Below, one piece after another: positions 26,149 to 35,808 of a DNA stretch of 64,000 nucleotides. A program made the translations under genes and the position numbers. The notes below the pieces were generated by a model. That model did no database searches. It was not told the DNA's origin and saw only the letters and a list, made by a program, of their open reading frames with translations. Numbering within the stretch: position 1 is the first letter of the stretch; every line of letters begins with the position of its first letter. Source of the DNA: Calothrix sp. NIES-2098 (lineage in GTDB: Bacteria; Cyanobacteriota; Cyanobacteriia; Cyanobacteriales; Nostocaceae); NCBI GenBank assembly GCA_002368175.1, contig AP018172.1, positions 5,955,001 through 6,019,000 on the forward strand. Reading direction: 5' to 3'.

Positions 26149-26562
26149 TTAGACTGATGAATTATTGGGTTGGGTAATCCGCGCTTCAATATCTTCTAAT
26201 GTTTGCAGTAATAAACGTTTTGCCTGTAATTGCCAACCCCATTTTTGAATTCTAAAAGCAACTACAGAACCAGCTATAGCTGCTAACAATCCTATAGGTT
26301 GATTTAAGGAAATTCCTAATAATAAACCCAATCCCGCAATTCCCCAAAATGGTAAAGCTACTACTTGTCTTTGTTCTTCGACAATTTGAGCGATTTGATT
26401 GGGTTGCATAGTAGCTAATAAAGCTGCTTTTATTTGCCGCTGCTCTGCTAACGATACTGATAAACCAATTTTGCGACGCAGTTTTTCAATTTTACGAGCA
26501 TCAGTACTGTACTCAGTTAGCTCGTCTTCTGCCATTTTCAGGAGTTGTTCTAATTGCACCAT
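26149..26562 (-). CDS. Small membrane protein with N-terminal coiled coil
   Basis: 137 residues. A charged helical N-terminus (about 1-65: MAEDELTEYSTDARKIEKLR ...) is followed by two closely spaced hydrophobic helices (about 70-86 and 90-105) and a basic amphipathic tail. No family recognised; similar two-helix hairpin proteins are widespread in cyanobacteria. Convergent with the ABM gene, with 103 bp between. Confidence 0.65.
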   Translation of the reverse strand: MVQLEQLLKMAEDELTEYSTDARKIEKLRRKIGLSVSLAEQRQIKAALLATMQPNQIAQIVEEQRQVVALPFWGIAGLGLLLGISLNQPIGLLAAIAGSVVAFRIQKWGWQLQAKRLLLQTLEDIEARITQPNNSSV

Positions 26563-26871
26563 CTTATATTCTATCTCTAATTCTCGATATTGTTATTATC
26601 TCGAATTATTGTTAATTTTTCTTGACTTAATTAGGGTATTTGGGGGCATTTTATAGCACAATTCCAAATTTACTATTTAAAATTGAACATAGGCAAAATA
26701 TACTAGCACGCTAAGGCAGAAATAAGACTCTATACAAACCAGGAGAATTTTCAGAAGCTTACAGTTCTCCTTGATCCTCGTGCTTTAACTCTTGATTCTT
26801 GAGCAATTCCGCGTAGCAGTACTAGCGATTTCGCATTTACAACCAGAGCATTTACTTGTGAGGTAATACTG
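26563..26871. other. 309-bp divergent gap before ppsA
   Basis: Promoter space for ppsA (plus) and the small membrane protein (minus). AT-rich; I see no clear operator, hairpin or gene. Confidence 0.4.
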
Positions 26872-29331
26872 ATGGTGACAGTAGCTAAAAATACTTTATC
26901 TGTTGATACCAAAGAGCGATCGCTGATTCTTTGGTTTGATGAAGTGGGTATTGCAGATATTCCTTTAGTAGGGGGGAAAAATGCATCACTAGGAGAAATG
27001 ATTCAACAGCTGAAACCCAAGGGTGTAAACGTTCCCACTGGATTCGCTACTACTGCTTATGCTTATCGTTATTTTATTGAGTCGGCGGGATTAGACGCCA
27101 AGTTGCGGAAACTCTTTTCTGACTTAGATGTTGAGGATGTAAAAAACTTGCAAGAACGCGGAAAAAAAGCGCGATCGCTACTAATGCACACACCATTTCC
27201 TGTGGAATTGCGTCAGGCGATCGTTAAAGCCTACGCAAGTTTATGCGAACCATACAATGCAGATACAGATGTCGCCGTTCGTTCTAGCGCCACCGCTGAA
27301 GACCTCCCCGATGCAAGTTTTGCTGGACAGCAGGAAACATATTTAAACGTTGTGGGTATTGAAAGCGTATTAGGCGCTTGTCATCGTTGCTTTGCTTCGT
27401 TATTTACCGATCGCGCTATTTCTTATCGTCATACTAAAGGATTCGATCACTTTAGTATTGCCCTAGCTGTGGGCGTGCAAAAAATGGTGCGTTCTGATTT
27501 AGCCTCTTCTGGGGTAATGTTCTCAATTGAAACAGAAACTGGTTTTAAGGATGCTGCATTGATTTCTGCTGCCTACGGTTTAGGCGAAAATGTCGTTCAG
27601 GGAACGGTTAACCCAGACGAATATTATGTTTTTAAACCAACTTTAAAAGCAGGTTATAGCCCAATTGTTGATAAAAAAGTGGGCAGTAAAGAATTAAAAA
27701 TGGTCTATGATGATGGCTCAAAATATACCAAAAATATTCTAGTTCCTGCCGAAGAAAGAGGTAAATTCGTCCTCAACGATGACGAGATTTTACAACTAGC
27801 GCGTTGGGCTTGTGTAATTGAGGATCATTATTCTCAAGTTCACGGTCATTACACCCCAATGGACATTGAATGGGCAAAAGATGGCATTACTAATGAATTA
27901 TTTGTTGTCCAAGCACGTCCAGAAACCGTCCAGTCGCAGAAGCAGGGAAATGTACTGCGGAGTTACCGCTTGGAGAAACCAGAGGAGAAAAAAGTTGCAA
28001 ATTTCCCCCAACCTCTAGTGACGGGACGCGCTATAGGGGAAGCAATTAGTCAAGGAAAAGTCAGGCTAATTTTAGATGTGAGTAAAATCGACCAGTTCCA
28101 GCCTGGGGAAGTTTTGGTGACAGATCGAACCGACCCCGACTGGGAACCGATTATGAAACGCGCTAGTGCAATTATTACAAACTCTGGCGGTCGTACCTGT
28201 CACGCAGCGATTATTGCGCGGGAATTGGGCGTACCTGCGATCGTTGGTTGTGGCAATGCTACGGCAGTTTTAAAAACCGGTCAAGAGGTGACAGTTTCTT
28301 GTGCCGAAGGAGAAGAAGGACGAGTTTATCCAGGTTTATTACCTTTTGAAGTTCAAGAAGTGCATCTAGAAAACTTGCCCCGCACCCGCACACAAATTTT
28401 AATGAATGTGGGGAATCCCCAAGAAGCATTTAGTTTATCTGCTATTCCTAACGATGGAGTTGGTTTAGCGCGGACAGAATTTATTATTGCCAATCAAATT
28501 CAAATTCATCCAATGGCGTTGATTCACTATGATAATTTAAAGGATGAATTTGTCAAAGCTAAAATTGCAGAAATTACCGCACTTTATGATGATAAACCCC
28601 AATATTTTGTTGATAAATTAGCCCAAGGCATCGGCAGAATTGCTGCGGCATTTTATCCCAAACCCGTCATTGTGCGGATGTCAGATTTTAAAAGTAATGA
28701 ATATGCAAATCTTTTAGGCGGTCAACAGTTTGAACCCCATGAAGAAAACCCGATGCTGGGCTGGCGCGGGGCTGGACGTTACTACGATCCAGGTTATAGA
28801 GAAGCTTTTGCCTTGGAATGTTATGCCATTAAGCGGGTACGGGAAGAGATGGGTTTAACTAATGTTATCCCAATGATTCCCTTCTGTCGTACACCCGATG
28901 AAGGACGTTTAGTATTAGCAGAAATGGCAAAAAATGGCCTGCAACAAGGTGTAAATGATTTGCAAGTATATGTAATGTGCGAGTTGCCCAACAATGTAAT
29001 TATGGCTGAAGAGTTTGCTGCGGTTTTTGATGGATTTTCTATTGGTTCTAATGACCTAACGCAGCTAACACTGGGTTTAGATAGGGATTCCGCATTAGTG
29101 GCGCGATTATTTGACGAACGCAGTCAAGGTGTCAAGCGAATGGTAAAAATGGCAATCCAAGCTGCAAAACAAAATCATCGTAAAATTGGGATTTGTGGGC
29201 AAGCACCTAGCGATTATCCAGAATTCGCTCAGTTTTTAGTCGAACAGGGAATTGATTCTATTAGTTTGAATCCTGATTCAGTTCTGAAAACAATGTTAGA
29301 AATAGCAAAAGTGGAAAATCTCAAGGCTTAA
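26872..29331 (+). CDS. ppsA: Phosphoenolpyruvate synthase
   Basis: 819 residues, normal for PpsA. The N-terminal ATP-grasp/PPDK_N domain carries LVGGKNASLGEMI and VAVRSSATAEDLP. The central swivelling domain has the phospho-accepting His444 (GGRTCHAAIIAREL). The C-terminal PEP-binding barrel has the proton-relay Cys775 (GICGQAPSDYPEF). It makes PEP from pyruvate and ATP with release of AMP and phosphate, in gluconeogenic carbon recovery. Stand-alone gene. A second, highly divergent PEP-synthase-like protein fused to PlsY occurs at 49297-52191. Confidence 0.96.
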   Translation: MVTVAKNTLSVDTKERSLILWFDEVGIADIPLVGGKNASLGEMIQQLKPKGVNVPTGFATTAYAYRYFIESAGLDAKLRKLFSDLDVEDVKNLQERGKKARSLLMHTPFPVELRQAIVKAYASLCEPYNADTDVAVRSSATAEDLPDASFAGQQETYLNVVGIESVLGACHRCFASLFTDRAISYRHTKGFDHFSIALAVGVQKMVRSDLASSGVMFSIETETGFKDAALISAAYGLGENVVQGTVNPDEYYVFKPTLKAGYSPIVDKKVGSKELKMVYDDGSKYTKNILVPAEERGKFVLNDDEILQLARWACVIEDHYSQVHGHYTPMDIEWAKDGITNELFVVQARPETVQSQKQGNVLRSYRLEKPEEKKVANFPQPLVTGRAIGEAISQGKVRLILDVSKIDQFQPGEVLVTDRTDPDWEPIMKRASAIITNSGGRTCHAAIIARELGVPAIVGCGNATAVLKTGQEVTVSCAEGEEGRVYPGLLPFEVQEVHLENLPRTRTQILMNVGNPQEAFSLSAIPNDGVGLARTEFIIANQIQIHPMALIHYDNLKDEFVKAKIAEITALYDDKPQYFVDKLAQGIGRIAAAFYPKPVIVRMSDFKSNEYANLLGGQQFEPHEENPMLGWRGAGRYYDPGYREAFALECYAIKRVREEMGLTNVIPMIPFCRTPDEGRLVLAEMAKNGLQQGVNDLQVYVMCELPNNVIMAEEFAAVFDGFSIGSNDLTQLTLGLDRDSALVARLFDERSQGVKRMVKMAIQAAKQNHRKIGICGQAPSDYPEFAQFLVEQGIDSISLNPDSVLKTMLEIAKVENLKA

Positions 29332-29542
29332 ATTCCTTCTTTCTGGAGATATATAGACATTCCAAGTAAATTTACCTAAAAATCAATATGTGTATGATTA
29401 ATGTGGCATTTTGAATTACCCATAGGGGTTGACTTTCTCCACAATTAATTTTGGGGAGAATCGACGAGCAGCCCCTCCCCTTTAACAATGAAGCAAATTC
29501 ACGCACTCAAGCACCCAGATTCATCTCCTCCTGCCTCTAAAG

Positions 29543-32500
29543 GTGAGGTTTTATGAAATACTTTTCAGAAGCGGAGTCAAGATTGTGGGCACTGAGCAAA
29601 AATTGACGAGATGTGAAGATATTGTCGCGGGCGGAGGTGAGATGGGGGCGCTCATGCGATCGCTTGACTGGTCAACTACCGCTGTCGGTGCTGTAGAAAC
29701 TTGGCCGCAAAGCTTAAAAACTGCCGTTCGCATCATGTTAGGGTCGCGCTACCCCATGTTTGTTTGGTGGGGAGAGTCGATGACCAAGTTTTATAACGAT
29801 GCTTACATTCCAGTTTTGGGTCAACGCCATCCCCAAGCGCTAGGTCAGCCTGCTTCCCAGGTATGGGCGGAGATTTGGGACACCTTAGGGCCACAAGCTG
29901 AAGCTGTGCTGCAAAAAGGGTATTCTTCATGGAACCAAGAATTGCTCTTAGTTATGCAGCGTAATGGTTATACCGAAGAAACCTACTTTACCTTTTCCTA
30001 CAGTCCCATTCCCCAGGATGATGGTAGTGTGGGTGGGGTCTTCTGTGCCTGTACTGAGGAAACCCGTCGCGTTTTGAGCGATCGCCGTCTGCACACGTTA
30101 CGAGAACTAGCAGCTAATACCGCCGAGGCTAAAACCGTTGAAGATGCTTGTGAAATTTCTGCCCACACCTTAGCTAATAACCCCTATGATGTACCCTTTG
30201 CCCTACTGTATTTGCTGGATGATAGCGAATCGCAGGCGCGACTAGTAGGTGCAACAGGATTAGCCCCAGGAACCCCAGCCAGCCCTCCAGAAATTGAGAT
30301 GGGATCGGAAATATGCGATCGCTGGTCGCTTTCTGCTGTCCTTACCGATGGTAAAAGTCAGTTAGTCAATAATCTGCAATCAAAATTTGGAGATTTGCCC
30401 GGAGGTGCTTGGCCGGAGTCGCCAAACTGCGCTTGTGTTTTACCACTTACCACTCCCGGACAGCTGCGACTTAGCGGATTTTTGATTGCAGGAATCAGTC
30501 CCCGCCGCCAATTTGATGATGATTATCAAGGCTTCTGGGATTTAGTAGCCGGACAAATTACCACGGCGATCGCTAACGCCCGCGCTTACGAAGCAGAACG
30601 GCTGCGGGCGGAAGCACTTGCAGAAATCGATCGCGCCAAAACCCAATTTTTCAGTAATGTTTCTCATGAATTCCGTACCCCCTTAACTTTAATGTTGGGG
30701 CCAACAGAAGATGCATTATCCGATCCCGCACATCCCTTACCTGCTGTGCAACGAGAACGACTTGAAATTGTCCAGCGTAATGCACTGCGGTTATTAAAAT
30801 TAGTTAACACCTTGCTTGATTTTTCTCGCATTGAAGCTGGACGCATTCAGGCAGTTTATGAACCCACAGATTTAGCCACATTTACCGCCGAACTTGCCAG
30901 TGTGTTTCGCTCCACAATTGAACAGGCAGGAATGCAACTGATTGTTGATTGTCCTCCTTTACCAGAAGCGATTTATGTCGATCGCGAAATGTGGGAAAAA
31001 ATTGTCTTTAATCTGTTATCAAATGCATTTAAATTTACCTTTTCAGGTACAATTACAGTTCGATTAGGCTATTTTCCCAATTACATTGATTTAATTGTTG
31101 AAGATACAGGGATTGGCATTCCCTTTGAGGAAATTCCCTATTTATTTCAGCGATTTCACAGAGTCAAAGGTGCCCAAGGAAGAAGTTTTGAAGGCTCAGG
31201 TATTGGATTATCGCTGGTGCAGGAATTTGTGAAACTTCATGGTGGGACGGTTAGCGTTACCAGTGTTTTGGGTGGAGGAAGTTGCTTTACTGTAACCATT
31301 CCCACGGGATCGACTCATTTACCAAGGGAAGCAATCCACGCTAGTCAGACTTTAACGCCAACTACTCTAAGCTCAATTCCTTATCTGGAAGAAGCTCGGC
31401 GTTGGCTAGATGTATGGGAGCAGGCGAGTGGGGGAGATGGTATTACTACCTTTGCGAAAACGACTCGCATTCTCTTGGCTGATGATAATGCAGATATGCG
31501 TGATTATGTCAAGCGGTTGTTGAGTTCTTGCTACATAGTTGAGACAGTCGCAGATGGTAACTCGGCGTTAAAGGCAGTGCGGAATCATCCACCAGACTTG
31601 GTATTAACAGATGTGATGATGCCAGGAATTGATGGCTTTGAATTACTGCGATCGCTGCGTTGCGATCCACAAACTCAAGAAATCCCGATTATTTTATTAT
31701 CAGCACGGGCTGGTGAAGAATCGCGGATTGAAGGACTGGCTGCCGGAGCCGATGATTATATAGTCAAGCCTTTTTCCGCACGAGAATTGCTGGCGCGTGT
31801 AGAAACCAATCTTAAATTATCTCAATTGCGACAAGCTGCACGCCAGCAAGAAAAAACCTTAAGAATGGCAGCAGAAGCAGCACTACGCGATCGCCAACAA
31901 ACAGAGGCCGCATTACAGCAAAGTCAAGAACTGTTTCGCCAAATGGCAGACGCAATTGAAAGCGTGTTTTGGCTATCCGATCCGCAAGAACAAAAGATAC
32001 TTTACGTCAGTCCCGCCTACGAGCAAATTTGGGGGCGTTCCTGTGAAAGCTTGTATGCCAGTCTCAGCAGTTGGACGGAAACAATTCACCCCAAAGATCG
32101 AGAACAGGTACAGATGGCTGGAGTAAGATGTCTAGCCAAGGGCAATCATACTGAAGAATATCGGATATTGCGTCCTGATGGTACGATTCGCTGGATACGC
32201 GATCGCGGTTTTATAGTTCGAGATGAAGATGGACGAGCATATCGAATTGCCGGTGTTGCTGAAGATATCACCGAACGCAAGCAAGCCGAGCAAGATCGAG
32301 AAGAATTACTTATGCGCGAACGCGCCGCCCGTGAAGAAGCCGAACGCGCCAGTCGAATTAAAGATGAATTTCTCGCCGTCCTTTCCCACGAATTGCGCTC
32401 CCCTCTCAACCCGATTCTTGGCTGGTCAAGGTTATTGCAAAATGGCAAACTCAATCCCACACAAACTGCTGAAGCTCTCGCTACCATCGAGCGCAACGCT

Positions 32501-33472
32501 AAGTTACAAGCACAGCTAATTGATGATTTACTCGATGTCTCGCGAATTCTTCGGGGTAAATTAGTTTTAAATGCACTCCCCCTCGATTTGGGTAACGTGA
32601 TTTACTCGGCACTGGAGACTGTACAATTAGCGGCTCAAGCCAAGTCTATAGAAATACAGACTGATATTAGCCCCACGATCAATGCTATAGGGGATGCAAC
32701 TAGATTGCAGCAAGTAGTTTGGAATATTCTATCCAACGCTGTAAAGTTTACTCCGCCAGGGGGAAAAATTGAAGTTCGCTTAATATCAGTTGGCAGCAAC
32801 GCTCAAATTCAAGTCAAAGATACGGGTAAAGGCATTCGTGCTGAGTTTCTACCCTATGTATTTGACCATTTCCAGCAAGAAGACGGCTCCACAACCAGGC
32901 AATTCGGGGGTTTAGGATTGGGGTTAGCGATTGTACGACAACTCGTGGAACTGCATGGCGGTACTGTGTCAGTAGAAAGCCCAGGGGAAGGGCAAGGTGC
33001 AACTTTTATAGTGCAACTTCCCCTATTCTGGGATGCGATGGTTCCTCAAGCGGCTTTACCACAATCCGATCGGCACTCGCTAGATCTCAGCGGTATTCAC
33101 ATTTTAGTTGTAGATGACGAGCCAGATTCCTGTGAATTTCTCACCTTTGTGTTGACGCAAGAACAAGCAACCGTGACAGCCGTGTCATCAGGATTCGCCG
33201 CCCTCAATGCTATTAACCAAAGAATTCCCGACTTATTAATCAGCGATATCGGTATGCCAGAAATGGATGGTTATATGCTCATACAAAACATTCGAGCCGC
33301 GCCACAAGGTAAATCTATTCCAGCCATCGCCTTAACAGCTTATGCTGGAGAATTGAATCAGCAAAAAGCGATCGCGGCAGGTTTCCAAAGACATATTGTG
33401 AAACCAGTTGATGCCAATGCACTAATTGCGATCGCCATTGAGTTAGTTAGACAAAAGCAAATGAATACTTAA
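29543..33472 (+). CDS. Double hybrid histidine kinase (PAS-GAF-HK-REC-PAS-HK-REC)
   Basis: 1,309 residues. Order: N-terminal PAS-like domain (about 50-165), GAF (about 185-345), HisKA with His375 (NVSHEFRTPLTL) and HATPase, receiver with Asp690 (LTDVMMPG), PAS/PAC (about 790-915, ends EDITERKQAEQ), second HisKA with His949 (LSHELRSPLNP) and HATPase, final receiver with Asp1235 (ISDIGMPEMDG). No membrane segment, so it is a soluble multi-step phosphorelay hub. The start is uncertain: GTG 29543 opens the frame, but GTG 29585 has GGAG 8 nt upstream and looks better. Output partner unknown. Confidence 0.92.
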   Translation: MRFYEILFRSGVKIVGTEQKLTRCEDIVAGGGEMGALMRSLDWSTTAVGAVETWPQSLKTAVRIMLGSRYPMFVWWGESMTKFYNDAYIPVLGQRHPQALGQPASQVWAEIWDTLGPQAEAVLQKGYSSWNQELLLVMQRNGYTEETYFTFSYSPIPQDDGSVGGVFCACTEETRRVLSDRRLHTLRELAANTAEAKTVEDACEISAHTLANNPYDVPFALLYLLDDSESQARLVGATGLAPGTPASPPEIEMGSEICDRWSLSAVLTDGKSQLVNNLQSKFGDLPGGAWPESPNCACVLPLTTPGQLRLSGFLIAGISPRRQFDDDYQGFWDLVAGQITTAIANARAYEAERLRAEALAEIDRAKTQFFSNVSHEFRTPLTLMLGPTEDALSDPAHPLPAVQRERLEIVQRNALRLLKLVNTLLDFSRIEAGRIQAVYEPTDLATFTAELASVFRSTIEQAGMQLIVDCPPLPEAIYVDREMWEKIVFNLLSNAFKFTFSGTITVRLGYFPNYIDLIVEDTGIGIPFEEIPYLFQRFHRVKGAQGRSFEGSGIGLSLVQEFVKLHGGTVSVTSVLGGGSCFTVTIPTGSTHLPREAIHASQTLTPTTLSSIPYLEEARRWLDVWEQASGGDGITTFAKTTRILLADDNADMRDYVKRLLSSCYIVETVADGNSALKAVRNHPPDLVLTDVMMPGIDGFELLRSLRCDPQTQEIPIILLSARAGEESRIEGLAAGADDYIVKPFSARELLARVETNLKLSQLRQAARQQEKTLRMAAEAALRDRQQTEAALQQSQELFRQMADAIESVFWLSDPQEQKILYVSPAYEQIWGRSCESLYASLSSWTETIHPKDREQVQMAGVRCLAKGNHTEEYRILRPDGTIRWIRDRGFIVRDEDGRAYRIAGVAEDITERKQAEQDREELLMRERAAREEAERASRIKDEFLAVLSHELRSPLNPILGWSRLLQNGKLNPTQTAEALATIERNAKLQAQLIDDLLDVSRILRGKLVLNALPLDLGNVIYSALETVQLAAQAKSIEIQTDISPTINAIGDATRLQQVVWNILSNAVKFTPPGGKIEVRLISVGSNAQIQVKDTGKGIRAEFLPYVFDHFQQEDGSTTRQFGGLGLGLAIVRQLVELHGGTVSVESPGEGQGATFIVQLPLFWDAMVPQAALPQSDRHSLDLSGIHILVVDDEPDSCEFLTFVLTQEQATVTAVSSGFAALNAINQRIPDLLISDIGMPEMDGYMLIQNIRAAPQGKSIPAIALTAYAGELNQQKAIAAGFQRHIVKPVDANALIAIAIELVRQKQMNT

Positions 33473-33491
33473 CCGCCAAATACCAAATACC

Positions 33492-33538
33492 AATGACAAA
33501 TAACAAATGACAAATAACAAATGACAAATAACAAATGA
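33492..33538 (+). repeat. 14-bp tandem repeat forming three ATGA-coupled mini-ORFs before the PMT gene
   Basis: The unit AATGACAAATAACA occurs at 33492, 33506 and 33520, and a fourth partial copy contains the PMT start codon (33535). Each unit carries an ATG that opens a five-codon frame (M-T-N-N-K). Its TGA overlaps the next unit's ATG as ATGA, and the last one overlaps the true start. The repeat fills the place of a Shine-Dalgarno. Confidence 0.7.
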
Positions 33539-35001
33539 CTAAAAATTTGTTCCGTATAGGGCTAGCGGCTATTTTTCTCTTCTCATTTGCCTTGCGTTTT
33601 TGGCAACTAGATCGATTTAATACTCTAGTATTTGATGAAGTTTACTTTGCCAAATTTGGCAATAATTATCTGACCAATACTCCATTTTTCAACGCTCATC
33701 CGCCTTTGAGTCAATATATTATTGGTATTGGAATTTGGCTTGGTAGTCATTTTAGTTTTGGGCAAGAATCATTAAATGGGTTAGCCGGTTCTTTAATATC
33801 TCCTTGGGCTTATCGTTGGGCAAACGCCTTCACTGGCTCATTTATTCCCTTAGTTGTCGCTGCTATTGCTTATCAAATTAGCCATCGTCGTAGCTTTGCA
33901 TTGCTTGCAGGCTTTTTTACCGCCTGTGATGGTTTATTTCTGGTTGAGTCTCGCTATGCTCTTAGTAATATTTATATTGTGATTTTTGGTTTATTAGGGC
34001 AATGGTTTTTATTTTTAGCCTTAGATAACCAAAAACAACGACGTTCTTTATGGTTAATTGCTGCTGGTATTGGTTTTGGTGCGTCAGTTGGCACTAAATG
34101 GAACGGTTTATGGTTTCTGTTAGGTACTTATTTTATTTGGATTACAGCTTGGCTATTGCGGTGGTTACATTCTTATCTTACTGCTAAAAAAGATGCCAAC
34201 TTTGAAGAAACATCATTAACTAAAGTTGAGACCCCACTCCAAAAGCTAACTCAACTAAATATTTTTCAGATGGTGTTTTATTTAGGAATTATCCCAGCTT
34301 TAATCTACAGCCTGATCTGGATTCCTCATCTACAACTTGATAAAAGATACGGTTTTATCGAAGTACACCAACAAATTTTGCAGTTTCATCTGCATATGGG
34401 TGGTAATACTCCCGCAGTGCATCCTTACTGTGCGGCTTGGTATAAATGGCCTTTGATGACTCGACCAATGGCTTATTATTATCAAACAGCTCGTAGTTTT
34501 AAAGATGCATTACCCGTAATGGGGCCTAATTTACCTGCTGCTGACGGACAGATAATTTATGATGTCCATGCAATGGGTAATCCTTTTTTGTGGTGGTCTG
34601 GGATGGCTGCTATGTTGTTTTTAGTAGGAATGCTGGGGTCAAAATTGGTAATTCCTTTGTTCAAAAACAAGCAGTTGTCTGTACCTGCAAACCTTTCTGT
34701 TGATACTTGGGTTGCCTTATATATAGTGTTAAATTATGCTGCTAATTTGTTGCCTTGGGTAAAAGTCACTAGGTGCGTTTTTATTTACCACTATATATGT
34801 GCTGTAGTGTTTGTATTTTTAGCGATCGCTTGGTTTGTAGATCAATGTCTTCGCAGTTATTATAAAGAACTACGTGTATTCGGTGTAACTATTGCATTTC
34901 TGATTTTGGCTGCTTTTATCTTCTGGATGCCGATTTATTTAGGCTTACCTCTAACTTCCGAGGGTTATAAATTGCGAATGTTATTTAACTCTTGGATTTA
35001 A
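33535..35001 (+). CDS. PMT-family (GT39) dolichyl/polyprenyl-phosphate mannose:protein mannosyltransferase
   Basis: 488 residues, about ten transmembrane helices. The first external loop has the family Asp-Glu pair (LVFDEVYFAKF, Asp34-Glu35) and an HPPLSQY motif. A soluble segment between helices has GFIEVHQQILQFH and HPYCAAWYKWPL, typical of PMT. It transfers mannose from a lipid carrier to Ser/Thr of exported proteins. Bacterial GT39 members of this length are known in cyanobacteria. It starts 62 bp after the hybrid kinase, directly after a 14-bp repeat array. The start is supported by the N-terminal alignment pattern rather than by a ribosome site. Confidence 0.9.
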   Translation: MTKNLFRIGLAAIFLFSFALRFWQLDRFNTLVFDEVYFAKFGNNYLTNTPFFNAHPPLSQYIIGIGIWLGSHFSFGQESLNGLAGSLISPWAYRWANAFTGSFIPLVVAAIAYQISHRRSFALLAGFFTACDGLFLVESRYALSNIYIVIFGLLGQWFLFLALDNQKQRRSLWLIAAGIGFGASVGTKWNGLWFLLGTYFIWITAWLLRWLHSYLTAKKDANFEETSLTKVETPLQKLTQLNIFQMVFYLGIIPALIYSLIWIPHLQLDKRYGFIEVHQQILQFHLHMGGNTPAVHPYCAAWYKWPLMTRPMAYYYQTARSFKDALPVMGPNLPAADGQIIYDVHAMGNPFLWWSGMAAMLFLVGMLGSKLVIPLFKNKQLSVPANLSVDTWVALYIVLNYAANLLPWVKVTRCVFIYHYICAVVFVFLAIAWFVDQCLRSYYKELRVFGVTIAFLILAAFIFWMPIYLGLPLTSEGYKLRMLFNSWI

Positions 35002-35808
35002 ATAATAATTTAGACGAAATTTCATTTAGTTAAAGCAAAAGTACTCCCAGTAACGCGCCGCCTAAATTCATTGGCGGTTAACTTTTCATTCCGTAAGGAT
35101 AGGTAAAAATATCTATATGTCATTGCATAGGCATAAGGATTCACCTAGGCTACGAAGAGTAGCAATCCTAAAACTTGGCGATCGCATATTTGTATAAGTT
35201 AAATGTGCATTAGTTTAGTAAAAAAACGAAGCATTAACAATTATGTCTTTTGTATTGTGTTCTCAGAATCATCGGTTAAGCACTTATTTTAACGTACTCA
35301 GCAGTTATAATGCTTGATATTGTGGCATTTTTCCTGTTAAATTCTGTTGGAATTTATGACTGCAAACTTAGCTTCATACAACTACATAGTTTGCGGTTTA
35401 GTTAATCGCGTATTATTCATATTTCTTATCCCTACATAAGTTTATCGGCTGTTAAACTGTGAATTGCAGACAAAAGAGATACTGTGTGATGCTACTGAAG
35501 ATTTCCAAATTCTCAGCATAAAAATAATTAAGCTAGCGCAGTAACCGGGAAATCAAATATATAGTAAATAACCATAGATAGTAGGTGATTGATAAAGTTT
35601 TTCGCATTTGCATTATTTCTTCCCTGCCTTTGGCGATCGGAACATTTTTAACTTTATATAGCTCAAGAAAATGATTCCAGCCTAGGCATATATCTCAGGA
35701 TCTGCAACTAAATTTGAAACATCTAAAGTAGTATGCAAACTTCAATAAGTGCTTAACACTTATTGAGATATTACTTTTGATGCTCCCGCCCAATAGAGGA
35801 GAATCGTA
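35002..35808. other. 807-bp regulatory gap before cphA
   Basis: The longest gap in the window. No gene supported. It holds a 25-bp palindrome at 35742-35766, 42 bp before cphA, and a 13-bp copy of part of it (TTAAGCACTTATT) at 35276-35288. A GCCGCC/GGCGGT weak inverted repeat lies near 35056-35078. The remainder is AT-rich and unassigned. Confidence 0.5.
35742..35766. promoter_or_regulatory. Palindrome upstream of the phytochrome operon
   Basis: TCAATAAGTG (35742-35751) and its exact reverse complement (35757-35766) are separated by 5 nt. A 13-base piece of it recurs in inverted orientation at 35276-35288. The symmetric form and the distance to cphA suggest an operator; a leader hairpin is the alternative. 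Confidence 0.5.

Noticed and set aside
35002..35808. tRNA or small RNA gene in the 807-bp gap
   Set aside because: No GTTCGAATC-type T-loop or cloverleaf pairing was seen; none in the other gaps either. A small RNA cannot be excluded without transcript data.
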